Below, one piece after another: positions 7,215 to 13,552 of a stretch of DNA of 22,537 nt; within the stretch, counting starts at the first letter, position 1, and each line of letters starts with the position of its first letter. The notes under the pieces are model-generated. The model ran no database searches, had not been told where the DNA came from, and saw only the letters and a program-made list of their open reading frames with translations. The translations under genes were made by a program, and so were the position numbers. The DNA lies in NCBI GenBank assembly GCA_046262735.1, contig JBHEMD010000033.1, positions 1 through 22,537 of the forward strand. Reading direction: 5' to 3'. This stretch comes from AV17 sp046262735 (GTDB lineage Bacteria; Verrucomicrobiota; Verrucomicrobiia; Chthoniobacterales; UBA10450).

Positions 7215-8981
7215 TCAGCCTTGCGGGTTGCCCTTGAAGTCGGGCTCTCGGCCAGGGAAGAAATCTTTGAACTGCTTCGCGTTCAAATAGAGCTTGGAAT
7301 TGTCCTGATAGGCGCGAATCCGGACGATGTCGGTGTAATAAGACTCGTGCAATTTGGGTTCCACCTGCTTGATCTTGTCCTCCTGCACGAGGAGAACCGC
7401 AGCATCGAGCTTCGCCGGCAGGTTTTCGTGCACGTAGCAACCGACGTTGACAAAATCGCCCAGGATCCACGGCAGGGGGTAGGCACTGGTGCGGATGATG
7501 TGCCCGGGTCGCTGGTAGGTGAGCGGATCCTTTTTGGCCAACGCCAACAACGGTTTCGTCAGCTTGTTGATGTCGTTGAACGTCTGGACATAGACATACG
7601 GCTCGTTCTCAGCTGTGTACTGGAAATAGTTGAGCCAAACGGCCGAGCCAAGCGAAGCCGTTAATAATAACGCGATCAACGCATACAGAGCCTGCCGATA
7701 TCTGAGGACGAGCAGCAGAATCGCCAGGCCGACGACATAACAAATGGCCCACGCGTATTCGGAGCTTACCCGCAGTGAATACCACACCCCCACCGCAAGT
7801 GCAGTGCACCAGAGCGCCCCCAGCACAGTGTTCGTTGCGTTGTCGAACTTGAAAGGCACGAGCAACACTGACGCGCCGAAAAGGAACAAGAACGGCCAGA
7901 GGAAACTGATCACGCACCATGGCGTCTTGTAGTTGACATAGCTGTAAACCATCAGAGTTCCTACCCCGTAGATCGCCAGGTAGCGCAAGCTCAGGTTCTT
8001 GAAGCGAAGACTGAAGAGGGAAAGCAACACGCCCGCCATCGCCGGCAGCTCGTAACCAAAATAATCGGCGCGCCCCGATTGGAACGAGGGCGCCATCGTC
8101 TTGAGCCAGTAATACCACGGTTTCTCGTGCCCGTGCCCCTCGCTGCCGGTGGCAAACCATGCCGTGTAAGCCTGGTAAAGTCCCTTTAAACCGGTCCAGT
8201 GGAAAAACGTGCCCGAATAAAAGAAAACAATCAGCGCCGCGCCGGTCGCAATGATCATGGCAAGATCGACATAGTCCCACTCACGCCGCGCGGGTCGCGC
8301 GCCGGGAATCGGAGCAATCGCATTCGCGATCGACAAAACCGGGATCGCAATAATGGCGCAGCCGAGATGAATCACGTACGTCTCCTTCGTCAGGATCATA
8401 CCGGCCGCGCCCATACCGATGCACCAGAGGTAGTTCGCCGTCCCGAACTTCCACAGCCCGAGCACGCCGAGAATGAACAACATCGAGAAAAGCTGGAGCC
8501 ACACTTCATGGATCGAATAGCGCCCGTAAAAGATGAAGCCGGGCGACAAAGCCATGCCGAGCGCGGTCAGTCGACTGACTGTTTTTCCCACCAACGGCTC
8601 GAATTTCAGCGTCAGCCAGACGCAACTGATGCTGACCAGCACGACCGGCAGCCGCAACGCCCAGAGATTGCGCCCGAACAATTTCTCCGAGACGAGTAGC
8701 ACGTAAAAATGGAGCGGCCCGTGGTAGTTGGTCGGGTCGTAATGATAGAAGCCGTTCTTGATCACCTGATCGACGAACCAGCCGTTGATCCCCTCGTCGA
8801 AATGCGGCGGTTTGATCCCGAGAAAAAGAAAACGTAGCAATGTCGCGAGGCCGATAATCAACCACGGCGTCCAACCGCTCGCGGCGAGCGCTGTCTTCCA
8901 AGTCTCGATCTTGTCGCGCACGATCGGAAAATCTGCTAGCGCGCCGCGATGGCCGCTGCTAGTACGCGCTGCGATGCGCAT
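7215..8981 (-). CDS. TIGR03663/Agl23-like integral membrane glycosyltransferase
   Basis: A 588-aa protein from the start chosen here, with many membrane segments. The signature is the first loop: KPPHFDEGINGW, then FYHYDPTNYHGPLHFYVLL. This is the pattern I know from the TIGR03663 / 'flippase activity-associated protein Agl23' family, GT-C-type relatives of ArnT and PMT with an acidic catalytic residue in the DEG motif. Likely role: moving sugar from a lipid carrier during surface glycan synthesis. Start choice is uncertain. ATG 9017 would overlap rfbB by 44 nt, ATG 8981 (MRIAARTSS) overlaps it by 8 nt, and GTG 8921 would leave a 52-nt gap. It heads a two-gene minus-strand operon and is divergent from rfbB. 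One TGTCGATCTT core (8262-8271) is in sense (YVDLA). Confidence 0.8.
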   Translation of the reverse strand: MRIAARTSSGHRGALADFPIVRDKIETWKTALAASGWTPWLIIGLATLLRFLFLGIKPPHFDEGINGWFVDQVIKNGFYHYDPTNYHGPLHFYVLLVSEKLFGRNLWALRLPVVLVSISCVWLTLKFEPLVGKTVSRLTALGMALSPGFIFYGRYSIHEVWLQLFSMLFILGVLGLWKFGTANYLWCIGMGAAGMILTKETYVIHLGCAIIAIPVLSIANAIAPIPGARPARREWDYVDLAMIIATGAALIVFFYSGTFFHWTGLKGLYQAYTAWFATGSEGHGHEKPWYYWLKTMAPSFQSGRADYFGYELPAMAGVLLSLFSLRFKNLSLRYLAIYGVGTLMVYSYVNYKTPWCVISFLWPFLFLFGASVLLVPFKFDNATNTVLGALWCTALAVGVWYSLRVSSEYAWAICYVVGLAILLLVLRYRQALYALIALLLTASLGSAVWLNYFQYTAENEPYVYVQTFNDINKLTKPLLALAKKDPLTYQRPGHIIRTSAYPLPWILGDFVNVGCYVHENLPAKLDAAVLLVQEDKIKQVEPKLHESYYTDIVRIRAYQDNSKLYLNAKQFKDFFPGREPDFKGNPQG

Positions 8982-9963
8982 CTTGGTCACGGGCGGCTGC
9001 GGATTCATCGGCAGCAACTTTATTCGGTATATTTTGCAACATTACAAGCCCGCCGCGGTGACCAATGTCGACATCCTCACCTACGCCGGGAACCTCGCCA
9101 ATCTCGACGGCGTGGTCGAGGAACATGGCGAACGCTACGAGTTTTTCAAAGCCGACATCGCCAATGCCGACCAGATGGACGCGCTCATGACCGAGCACCA
9201 GTTTTATGCCGTGATTAACTTTGCCGCCGAGTCGCACGTCGACCGCAGCATCAATTCCCCCGAGAACTTCATTCACACGAACGTGATCGGAACGAGCGTG
9301 CTGCTCAGTGCGGCGCGCCGCCACGGTGTCCAGCGTTTCGTCCAAATTTCGACTGACGAAGTCTACGGCTCACTTGGTAAGACCGGGAAATTCACCGAGC
9401 AATCGCCGCTCGACCCAAGTTCGCCTTATTCGTCGAGCAAAGCCGGGGCCGACTTGCTCGTACTCGCCTCTCACAAAACCTACGGCCAGGAAGTCGTCAT
9501 CACTCGCTGCTCGAACAACTATGGCCCCTATCAGTTCCCCGAGAAACTGACTCCGCTCATGATCATCAAAGCGCTGCGCGACGAGCCGCTCCCCATTTAT
9601 GGCGACGGCCTCAACGTTCGCGACTGGATCCACGTGCAGGACCATTGCGCTGCGGTCGTGGCCGCGCTTTTTGAAGGCAAACCCGGGGCAGTCTATAACT
9701 TTGGCGGCAACAGCGAAATGGTGAATCTCGAACTGGTGAAGATGATTTTGAAAAAGCTCGGCAAATCCGAGAGCCTGATCTCATTCGTCCCCGACCGGCT
9801 CGGGCACGATCGCCGTTACGCGATCGATTCCTCCTTTGCCCAGCGCGAGTTGAAATGGAAGCCGCGCAAGAATTTTAAGGAAGATCTCGACGCGACTATC
9901 CAGTGGTACATCGACAATCAACCGTGGTGGCAAACCCTCCTCGAACGGGCTGGGAGATATTAA
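8974..9963 (+). CDS. rfbB: dTDP-glucose 4,6-dehydratase
   Basis: A 329-aa extended short-chain dehydrogenase. It has the NAD-binding GGCGFIG (residues 7-13), NVDILTYAGNLANL, AAESHVDRS (84-92), active-site STDEVYG (126-132), the catalytic YSSSK (Tyr152, Lys156) and RCSNNYGPYQFPEKL, all diagnostic of RmlB/RfbB. It converts dTDP-glucose to dTDP-4-keto-6-deoxyglucose, the second step to dTDP-L-rhamnose. The frame is open further upstream to 8785, but homologues begin at MRILVTGG, hence ATG 8974. No clear Shine-Dalgarno is present. It probably heads the plus-strand run into rfbD; rfbA and rfbC are not in the window. Confidence 0.95.
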   Translation: MRILVTGGCGFIGSNFIRYILQHYKPAAVTNVDILTYAGNLANLDGVVEEHGERYEFFKADIANADQMDALMTEHQFYAVINFAAESHVDRSINSPENFIHTNVIGTSVLLSAARRHGVQRFVQISTDEVYGSLGKTGKFTEQSPLDPSSPYSSSKAGADLLVLASHKTYGQEVVITRCSNNYGPYQFPEKLTPLMIIKALRDEPLPIYGDGLNVRDWIHVQDHCAAVVAALFEGKPGAVYNFGGNSEMVNLELVKMILKKLGKSESLISFVPDRLGHDRRYAIDSSFAQRELKWKPRKNFKEDLDATIQWYIDNQPWWQTLLERAGRY

Positions 9964-9977
9964 TGCTCTCGCGCCTG

Positions 9978-10017
9978 TCTACTTGTCGCGCCGTAGCCTC
10001 TTGGCGAAGGCGGATGA
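9978..10017. repeat. Dispersed 'tctacttgtc...ttggcgaaggcggatga' repeat, copy 1
   Basis: Shares most bases with 21997-22033 (TCTACTTGTC, then GCCGT, then TTGGCGAAGGCGGATGA) and, in reverse orientation and more decayed, with 10485-10514 inside rfbD. Read on the minus strand these encode peptides like SAFAKATADK. The ends can fold (TCCGCC with GGCGGA). Lies in the 100-nt gap between rfbB and rfbD. Confidence 0.7.
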
Positions 10018-10034
10018 CCGCTGCAAAATAGTGC

Positions 10035-10057
10035 GACGCTCATAGAGCGTCCCTGCA
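10035..10057. repeat. GTAG/CTAC-type palindromic half-element before rfbD
   Basis: GACGCTC-ATA-GAGCGTC is a perfect 7-bp stem with a 3-base loop, followed by CCTGCA, a one-base variant of the CTACA end seen in the other elements. It ends 6 nt before the rfbD start codon, so it lies in or next to the rfbD ribosome binding region. Confidence 0.6.
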
Positions 10058-10063
10058 GAGAAA

Positions 10064-11017
10064 ATGAAAATCGTCGTTGTCGGTGCCGGAGGACGGCTCG
10101 GGGCTGCACTCATGCGCGAGTATCGAGACAAGTTTGAGGTCACTGGGTTCGATCATGCGCAACTTGATCTCGCAAACCTTGACCAGTTTCGGCGGCAACT
10201 CGCTCCAATCGACTTCGATGTTCTGATCAACGCCGCCGCCTTTACCAATGTCGATCTTTGCGAGAAGGAACGCGACCAAGCTTTCTTGATCAACGCCGAT
10301 GCGCCGAAACTACTCGCCGAAATTTGCCGCGACAAAGGCGCCAAGCTGATCCATTTCAGCACCGACTACGTTTTCGATGGCGAAAAGCGCGAGCCTTACC
10401 TGGAAAAGGATGAGGCGCGCCCGATCAGCGTTTATGGCGACTCGAAAAGGGCAGGGGAAGAGAATGTTTTGGCCGTGCAAGATCGATCCGCCTCCGCCAA
10501 GGCTATGGCGGGCAGGCATCTGGTCGTGCGCGTCTCCTGGGTGTTTGGACCCGACGGGCCCAGTTTCGTTGACGCCATGATCAAGCGCGCCCGCGAACAC
10601 GAACAAATCGACGCCGTCGCGGACAAATTTTCCGCGCCGACTTACACCGCTGACATTGCCAAAATGTTGCCGCGTTTTTTCGGCCGAGCTGTAGCCGGGG
10701 TCGGTGACCCCGGCACCGCGATCACCGATCGCGGCTACAAGGATTATGGCGGCGTTTTGCATTTCGCGAATGTCGGCGAATGCAGCTGGCAGGAATACGG
10801 GCAATTCGCGCTCGATTGTTGCCGCTCGCTCGGCGTGCCATTGAAGGCAAAAGCGGTCGGTGCGATTAAATTGAGCGACATGAAAAAGTGGGTCGCGCGC
10901 CGTCCGGTCTATTCCGTCCTTTCTACGGCCAAATACATCGGGCTCACCGGCACAGCACCGCGGAATTGGCGCGACGCCGTTGGTGAGTATCTTAAGGACT
11001 TCTATTTCCCAAAATGA
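10064..11017 (+). CDS. rfbD: dTDP-4-dehydrorhamnose reductase
   Basis: A 317-aa SDR-family reductase with GAGGRLG (residues 7-13), DVLINAAAFTNVDLCE, HFSTDYVFDG (97-106), the catalytic YGDSK (Tyr124, Lys128) and SWVFGPDGPSFV, all RmlD/RfbD hallmarks. It reduces dTDP-4-dehydrorhamnose to dTDP-L-rhamnose. It is some 20-30 residues longer than typical because of two apparent in-frame repeat insertions. Residues about 140-151 (RSASAKAMAGRH) come from the FAKATADK-type repeat at 10485-10514. Residues about 209-227 (RAVAGVGDPGTAITDRGYK) come from a perfect double-hairpin element at 10690-10739. The enzyme's motifs are intact. Its stop overlaps the next start by ATGA, so it is translationally coupled to the DUF1573 gene. 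Confidence 0.95.
   Translation: MKIVVVGAGGRLGAALMREYRDKFEVTGFDHAQLDLANLDQFRRQLAPIDFDVLINAAAFTNVDLCEKERDQAFLINADAPKLLAEICRDKGAKLIHFSTDYVFDGEKREPYLEKDEARPISVYGDSKRAGEENVLAVQDRSASAKAMAGRHLVVRVSWVFGPDGPSFVDAMIKRAREHEQIDAVADKFSAPTYTADIAKMLPRFFGRAVAGVGDPGTAITDRGYKDYGGVLHFANVGECSWQEYGQFALDCCRSLGVPLKAKAVGAIKLSDMKKWVARRPVYSVLSTAKYIGLTGTAPRNWRDAVGEYLKDFYFPK
10485..10514. repeat. FAKATADK-type repeat inserted in rfbD
   Basis: ATCCGCCTCCGCCAAGGC and the following bases match the reverse complement of the copies at 9978-10017 and 21997-22033 with a few changes. It adds about ten residues to RfbD between ENVLA and HLVVRVSW, where other RmlD proteins have a short turn. Confidence 0.6.
10690..10739. repeat. 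REPIN-like TGTAG-hairpin-hairpin-CTACA element inside rfbD
   Basis: The architecture is complete and perfect: TGTAG; stem CCGGGGTC / loop GGT / GACCCCGG; CA; stem CCGCGATC / loop ACC / GATCGCGG; CTACA. Both stems are 8 bp with 3-base loops. REP sequences mobilised by RAYT transposases have a GTAG at the foot of the hairpin and occur as inverted pairs (REPINs), which is what this resembles. It is read through in frame by rfbD. Confidence 0.85.
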
Positions 11018-11694
11018 ACAATCGCATTCTCGTTTTTACGTTGTTGATCCTGCTGCCGCTCAGCGCGCGAGCCGAATTGAAGTGGGAACAGACCCAGATC
11101 GAATTACACCCGGGCGTGACCGACAAGGAGGCCATCGGCCATTTCAAGTATCAAAACTCCGGCGATAAACCAGTCACGTTCAAATCGGTGCATTCCTCGT
11201 GCGGTTGTACGACGGCGCAGACGCAGAAGGAGCAGGTCCCGCCGGGCGAAAAAGGCGAAATCACCGCGACGTTCAAGATCGGCGATCGCACCGGCACACA
11301 GATAAAAACTGTGACGGTGGAGACGGACGACCCAACGCATCCCAATACCGTGCTCACGCTCAAAGCAGTCCTGCCCGAACTGCTCCAGATTCAGCCGACG
11401 CTCGTTTATTGGAACATGGGCGAGACGCCTCAACCGAAAACGATCACGGTGCGGCCGAGCAAAGATTTCCCGGTGAAAGAACTCAAGGTTAACTCGGCCA
11501 ACCCGGGGTTTTCGACCAAGGTCGGTCGCGACACCGCCAGTGGCGCGTTCAAAATCGACGTGACTCCGAAGGACACAACCCATCCCTCTGCCGTCGCGCT
11601 CACCATTCAGCCCGAAGGTTCGCCGAAGATCTTTTACGCCACAGCGCGCGTGATGCCCGCGCCGGCCAACGCCGCCAGTCCAGCGACACACTGA
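11014..11694 (+). CDS. Secreted DUF1573-domain protein
   Basis: A 226-aa protein with a signal peptide (residues 1-20, cleavage after SARA), followed by an Ig-like beta domain carrying the DUF1573 hallmark VHSSCGCTTA (Cys63, Cys65) and two further beta-rich segments (TVRPSKDFPVKELKV and IDVTPKDTTHP). DUF1573 proteins are exported, with a redox- or metal-capable CGC motif; exact function unknown. It overlaps rfbD by 4 nt (ATGA) and is followed 3 nt later by the rhodanese gene. The trio DUF1573, rhodanese, MauE suggests an extracytoplasmic thiol/sulfur role (inference). Confidence 0.9.
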   Translation: MNNRILVFTLLILLPLSARAELKWEQTQIELHPGVTDKEAIGHFKYQNSGDKPVTFKSVHSSCGCTTAQTQKEQVPPGEKGEITATFKIGDRTGTQIKTVTVETDDPTHPNTVLTLKAVLPELLQIQPTLVYWNMGETPQPKTITVRPSKDFPVKELKVNSANPGFSTKVGRDTASGAFKIDVTPKDTTHPSAVALTIQPEGSPKIFYATARVMPAPANAASPATH

Positions 11695-11697
11695 ACA

Positions 11698-12129
11698 GTG
11701 AAACTTGCGCTGTTGCGCCAGATTGTTCTGCTCGCAGGCGCGGCGCTGGTTCCGGCGATCGGCGAAGCGATTTACTTTCGCGACCGCGTCTCGTGGCAAT
11801 CGCCCGTTCCGGCTTCGGAGCTGGTCACTGTCGATCAAGCGCGCGCCTGGGGTGCGAGCGCGATCTGGGTCGACGCGCGCCCGGATGACGACTTCGCGCG
11901 CGACCATGTGCCCAGCGCATTCTTATTAAACGAAGACCGCTGGAACGAATTGCTGCCGCAATTTCAGTCCGTCTGGTCTCCCGAGAAAAAAGTTATCGTT
12001 TACTGCAGCGCGCAAAGTTGCAATGCCGCGCGCGAAGTAGCCGAGCGGCTGCGTAAATCAACGCAGCCTCCGATGCAAAATGTCTTCGTGCTCGATGGCG
12101 GCTGGGAAGAATGGCTCAAGAAAAAGTGA
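11698..12129 (+). CDS. Membrane-anchored rhodanese-like sulfurtransferase
   Basis: A 143-aa protein starting at GTG 11698, 3 nt after the previous stop. Residues 5-25 form a hydrophobic signal anchor (QIVLLAGAALVPAI), so the catalytic domain faces the periplasm. The rhodanese domain shows the DAR motif (59-61), the GHVPGA-equivalent DHVPSAFLLN (His70) and the active-site loop VYCSAQSC with the predicted persulfide cysteine Cys103 and an extra Cys108, then LDGGWEEWL at the end. Rhodaneses move sulfane sulfur between thiols. It lies between the DUF1573 and MauE-like genes in the same operon. Confidence 0.9.
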   Translation: MKLALLRQIVLLAGAALVPAIGEAIYFRDRVSWQSPVPASELVTVDQARAWGASAIWVDARPDDDFARDHVPSAFLLNEDRWNELLPQFQSVWSPEKKVIVYCSAQSCNAAREVAERLRKSTQPPMQNVFVLDGGWEEWLKKK

Positions 12130-12139
12130 CGAGTGACAA

Positions 12140-12643
12140 ATGACGAGCACAGGAGAAAAGACTGACCCTTACCTCAATCCTCTACCTGATGGAGAGGAAG
12201 CCGCGAAGCGGCCGGTGAGGGCTCTGCCGAAGTTCGTGTGGCGCACTGTCGATCTTATATTCGGGGGCGTCTTTGTTTACGCTGGCATCCTCAAGGCGCT
12301 CGATCCGGTCCGGTTCGGATTGGACATCGATAATTACAAAATTCTCCCCTGGTTCGTCAGCGTGCGACTCGGCTTTTATCTGCCGTGGCTGGAGATCTTC
12401 TGTGGAATCGCCTTAATCTTCAGATTTCTTTATCGCGGTGGATTGTCGATCTTGACTGTGCTGGTCTTGATTTTCATCGGTGCCACCGTGGCCGCAAAGG
12501 CGCGCAGACTCGACATCACCTGCGGCTGCTTCGGTCACGCCAGCCAAAACTGGAGTTTTTCCCAACACATGGCGATCGATCTTTCCATTTTACTGGCGCT
12601 CGTGGCGCTGTTGTTTGCCCACCGAACCAAAGCGGAATTGTAG
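12140..12643 (+). CDS. MauE/DoxX-like redox-associated membrane protein
   Basis: A 167-aa protein with four membrane segments (about residues 37-53, 72-95, 100-120, 143-160) and the motif ITCGCFG (Cys128, Cys130), typical of the MauE branch of DoxX-like proteins that support disulfide/thiol chemistry of exported proteins. Residues about 9-29 (DPYLNPLPDGEEAAKRPVRAL) come from a palindromic repeat (12166-12221), so the native start may have been replaced or extended; a GTG within FVWRTVDL is an alternative start. The TAG stop is part of a TGTAG element end. Two TGTCGATCTT cores (12247, 12442) lie in different codon frames, encoding TVDL and LSIL. Confidence 0.8.
   Translation: MTSTGEKTDPYLNPLPDGEEAAKRPVRALPKFVWRTVDLIFGGVFVYAGILKALDPVRFGLDIDNYKILPWFVSVRLGFYLPWLEIFCGIALIFRFLYRGGLSILTVLVLIFIGATVAAKARRLDITCGCFGHASQNWSFSQHMAIDLSILLALVALLFAHRTKAEL
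12166..12221. repeat. Palindromic repeat in the 5' end of the MauE-like gene
   Basis: Nested inverted repeats are visible. The outer pair is CCTTACC/GGTGAGG with one G-T pair, the middle pair CCTCT/AGAGG, and the inner pair GCCGC-GAA-GCGGC. The pattern of a CCCTCACC-type start, a CTCT..AGAG core and a GGTGAGGG end is that of common extragenic palindromes, here read in frame near the N-terminus. Confidence 0.6.
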
Positions 12644-12700
12644 GGCAGGCGCATCGCCTGCCGGATTTTTCGTTTCGGCAACCGGAGCGGTCACCCTACA
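12639..12700. repeat. TGTAG...CTACA REPIN-like element after the MauE-like gene
   Basis: Begins TGTAGGG, has a perfect 8/3/8 hairpin GGCAGGCG-CAT-CGCCTGCC, a decayed second hairpin, and ends CCCTACA. The TAG of its left end is the stop codon of the MauE-like gene, and its right end is 8 nt before the next ATG. Confidence 0.8.
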
Positions 12701-12708
12701 ATCTACGT

Positions 12709-12855
12709 ATGATTCGAAAAGTTAAATCCGGTTACCGGCTGTATTCGCGGAAGAAAAATCCGAAAACCGGCAAGCGCCGAAATCTCGGTACATTCAAGAC
12801 AAAGACCGCGGCCAAGAAGCACGAAAAAGCGGTGCAGTACTTCAAACGGCAATAA
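12709..12855 (+). CDS. Small basic conserved protein (48 aa)
   Basis: MIRKVKSGYRLYSRKKNPKT starts a 48-aa, strongly basic protein rich in Lys/Arg, with GKRRNLGTFKTKTAAKKHEK in the centre and ending AVQYFKRQ. I recognise this as a widespread short protein annotated as hypothetical in many proteobacteria and acidobacteria; function unknown, nucleic-acid or ribosome contact plausible from charge alone. The same frame is open upstream into the MauE-like gene, but the start at 12709, just after the palindromic element, matches the known form. Confidence 0.8.
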   Translation: MIRKVKSGYRLYSRKKNPKTGKRRNLGTFKTKTAAKKHEKAVQYFKRQ

Positions 12856-12862
12856 CCTGCCC

Positions 12863-13552
12863 ATGCCAGACTACGATCTCGATACGAAAGTCAGGCTCGC
12901 GATCTACGAGGTCACAGCCGAGACCGGTCGCGGCCCGAATTCCTCGGAGATTTCTCGCAAGCTCGACATTGACGAAGCGAATGTGATTGCCGCTTTTGGC
13001 CGACTGCACGCGAAGCGGCTTGTGCTTCCCGAACCTGGTGACCCGACCCGGATTCGAATGGCGCCTCCATTCTCCGGAATTCCGACGGCATTTCCGGTCG
13101 AAGCGAATGGCAAAAAATATTTCGCGAATTGCGTTTGGGACGCGTACGGAATTGCCGCCGCCTTGCATTGCGATGCAGTGAGTCACGCTTTGGATGGTCA
13201 CACCGGTGAACCGTTGACGCTCGAAGTGAAAAACGGCCGGCCGGTTGTGAAACCGTATGTCGCCCATTTTGCGGTACCGGCTGCGCATTGGTGGGACGAC
13301 CTCATTTTCACGTGAGCAACGATGCTGCTCTTCCGGTCGGAAGAGACCGTCAATCTTTGGTGCGCGGCGCACAAGGTTCCGCGGCGTCCGCTCATTAGCC
13401 TTGAGCAACTCTGGCAGCTCGCGGTGCATTGGTACGCGAACCGACTGACAATCGAATGGCGCCGTCCCGCGCCGGATGAAATGGTGTCCATTTTCAGCTC
13501 AATTGGTCTAACGGGTCCATTCTGGGATCCGAAATCGCGCCAGTGGAAATGA
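12863..13552 (+). CDS. MerB-like organomercurial-lyase family protein with in-frame TGA at the catalytic Cys (candidate selenoprotein)
   Basis: Read through one TGA (13313-13315, codon 151) the frame gives a 229-aa alkylmercury lyase family protein. Residues about 5-60 form the N-terminal winged helix (SSEISRKLDIDEANVIAAF). FANCVWDAYG supplies Cys90 and Asp93, equivalent to MerB Cys96 and Asp99. WWDDLIFT-TGA-ATMLLFRSEE places the TGA where MerB has Cys159 and where relatives, as I recall them, read FTC(A/S)TMLLFRSEE. The rest (LISLEQLWQLAVHWYANRL and GLTGPFW) is conserved. MerB cleaves carbon-mercury bonds using these two Cys and the Asp. A SECIS-like hairpin follows the TGA. The real stop overlaps the next gene's ATG (ATGA), as expected if the full frame is translated. 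Alternatives: a one-base nonsense mutation, a sequencing error, or a split gene restarting at ATG 13322. Confidence 0.8.
13313..13345 (+). promoter_or_regulatory. In-frame TGA plus SECIS-like hairpin
   Basis: After TGA 13313-13315, CTCTTCC (13328-13334), loop GGTC (13335-13338) and GGAAGAG (13339-13345) form a perfect 7-bp stem. The loop starts 19 nt after the TGA; in E. coli fdhF the SECIS loop, also GGUC, starts about 18 nt after it. The bulged U of the E. coli element is not seen. The same bases must encode LFRSEE, which by itself favours complementarity (TTC/GAA, CTC/GAG), so the hairpin alone is not proof. Confidence 0.55.

Noticed and set aside
9981..10012. CRISPR-like array from the recurring repeats
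   Set aside because: Copies are scattered over 12 kb with unrelated spacing, no regular spacers and no cas genes, so they are dispersed extragenic repeats.
11104..11907. 267-codon minus-strand frame opposite the DUF1573 and rhodanese genes
   Set aside because: Shadow frame rich in Arg; both plus-strand genes have clear motifs and signal sequences.
13322..13552. Separate small gene starting at ATG 13322
   Set aside because: It is in the same frame as the MerB-like gene and continues its conserved sequence directly after the TGA. Treating it as the C-terminal part of one protein explains more, although a restart at this ATG remains possible.
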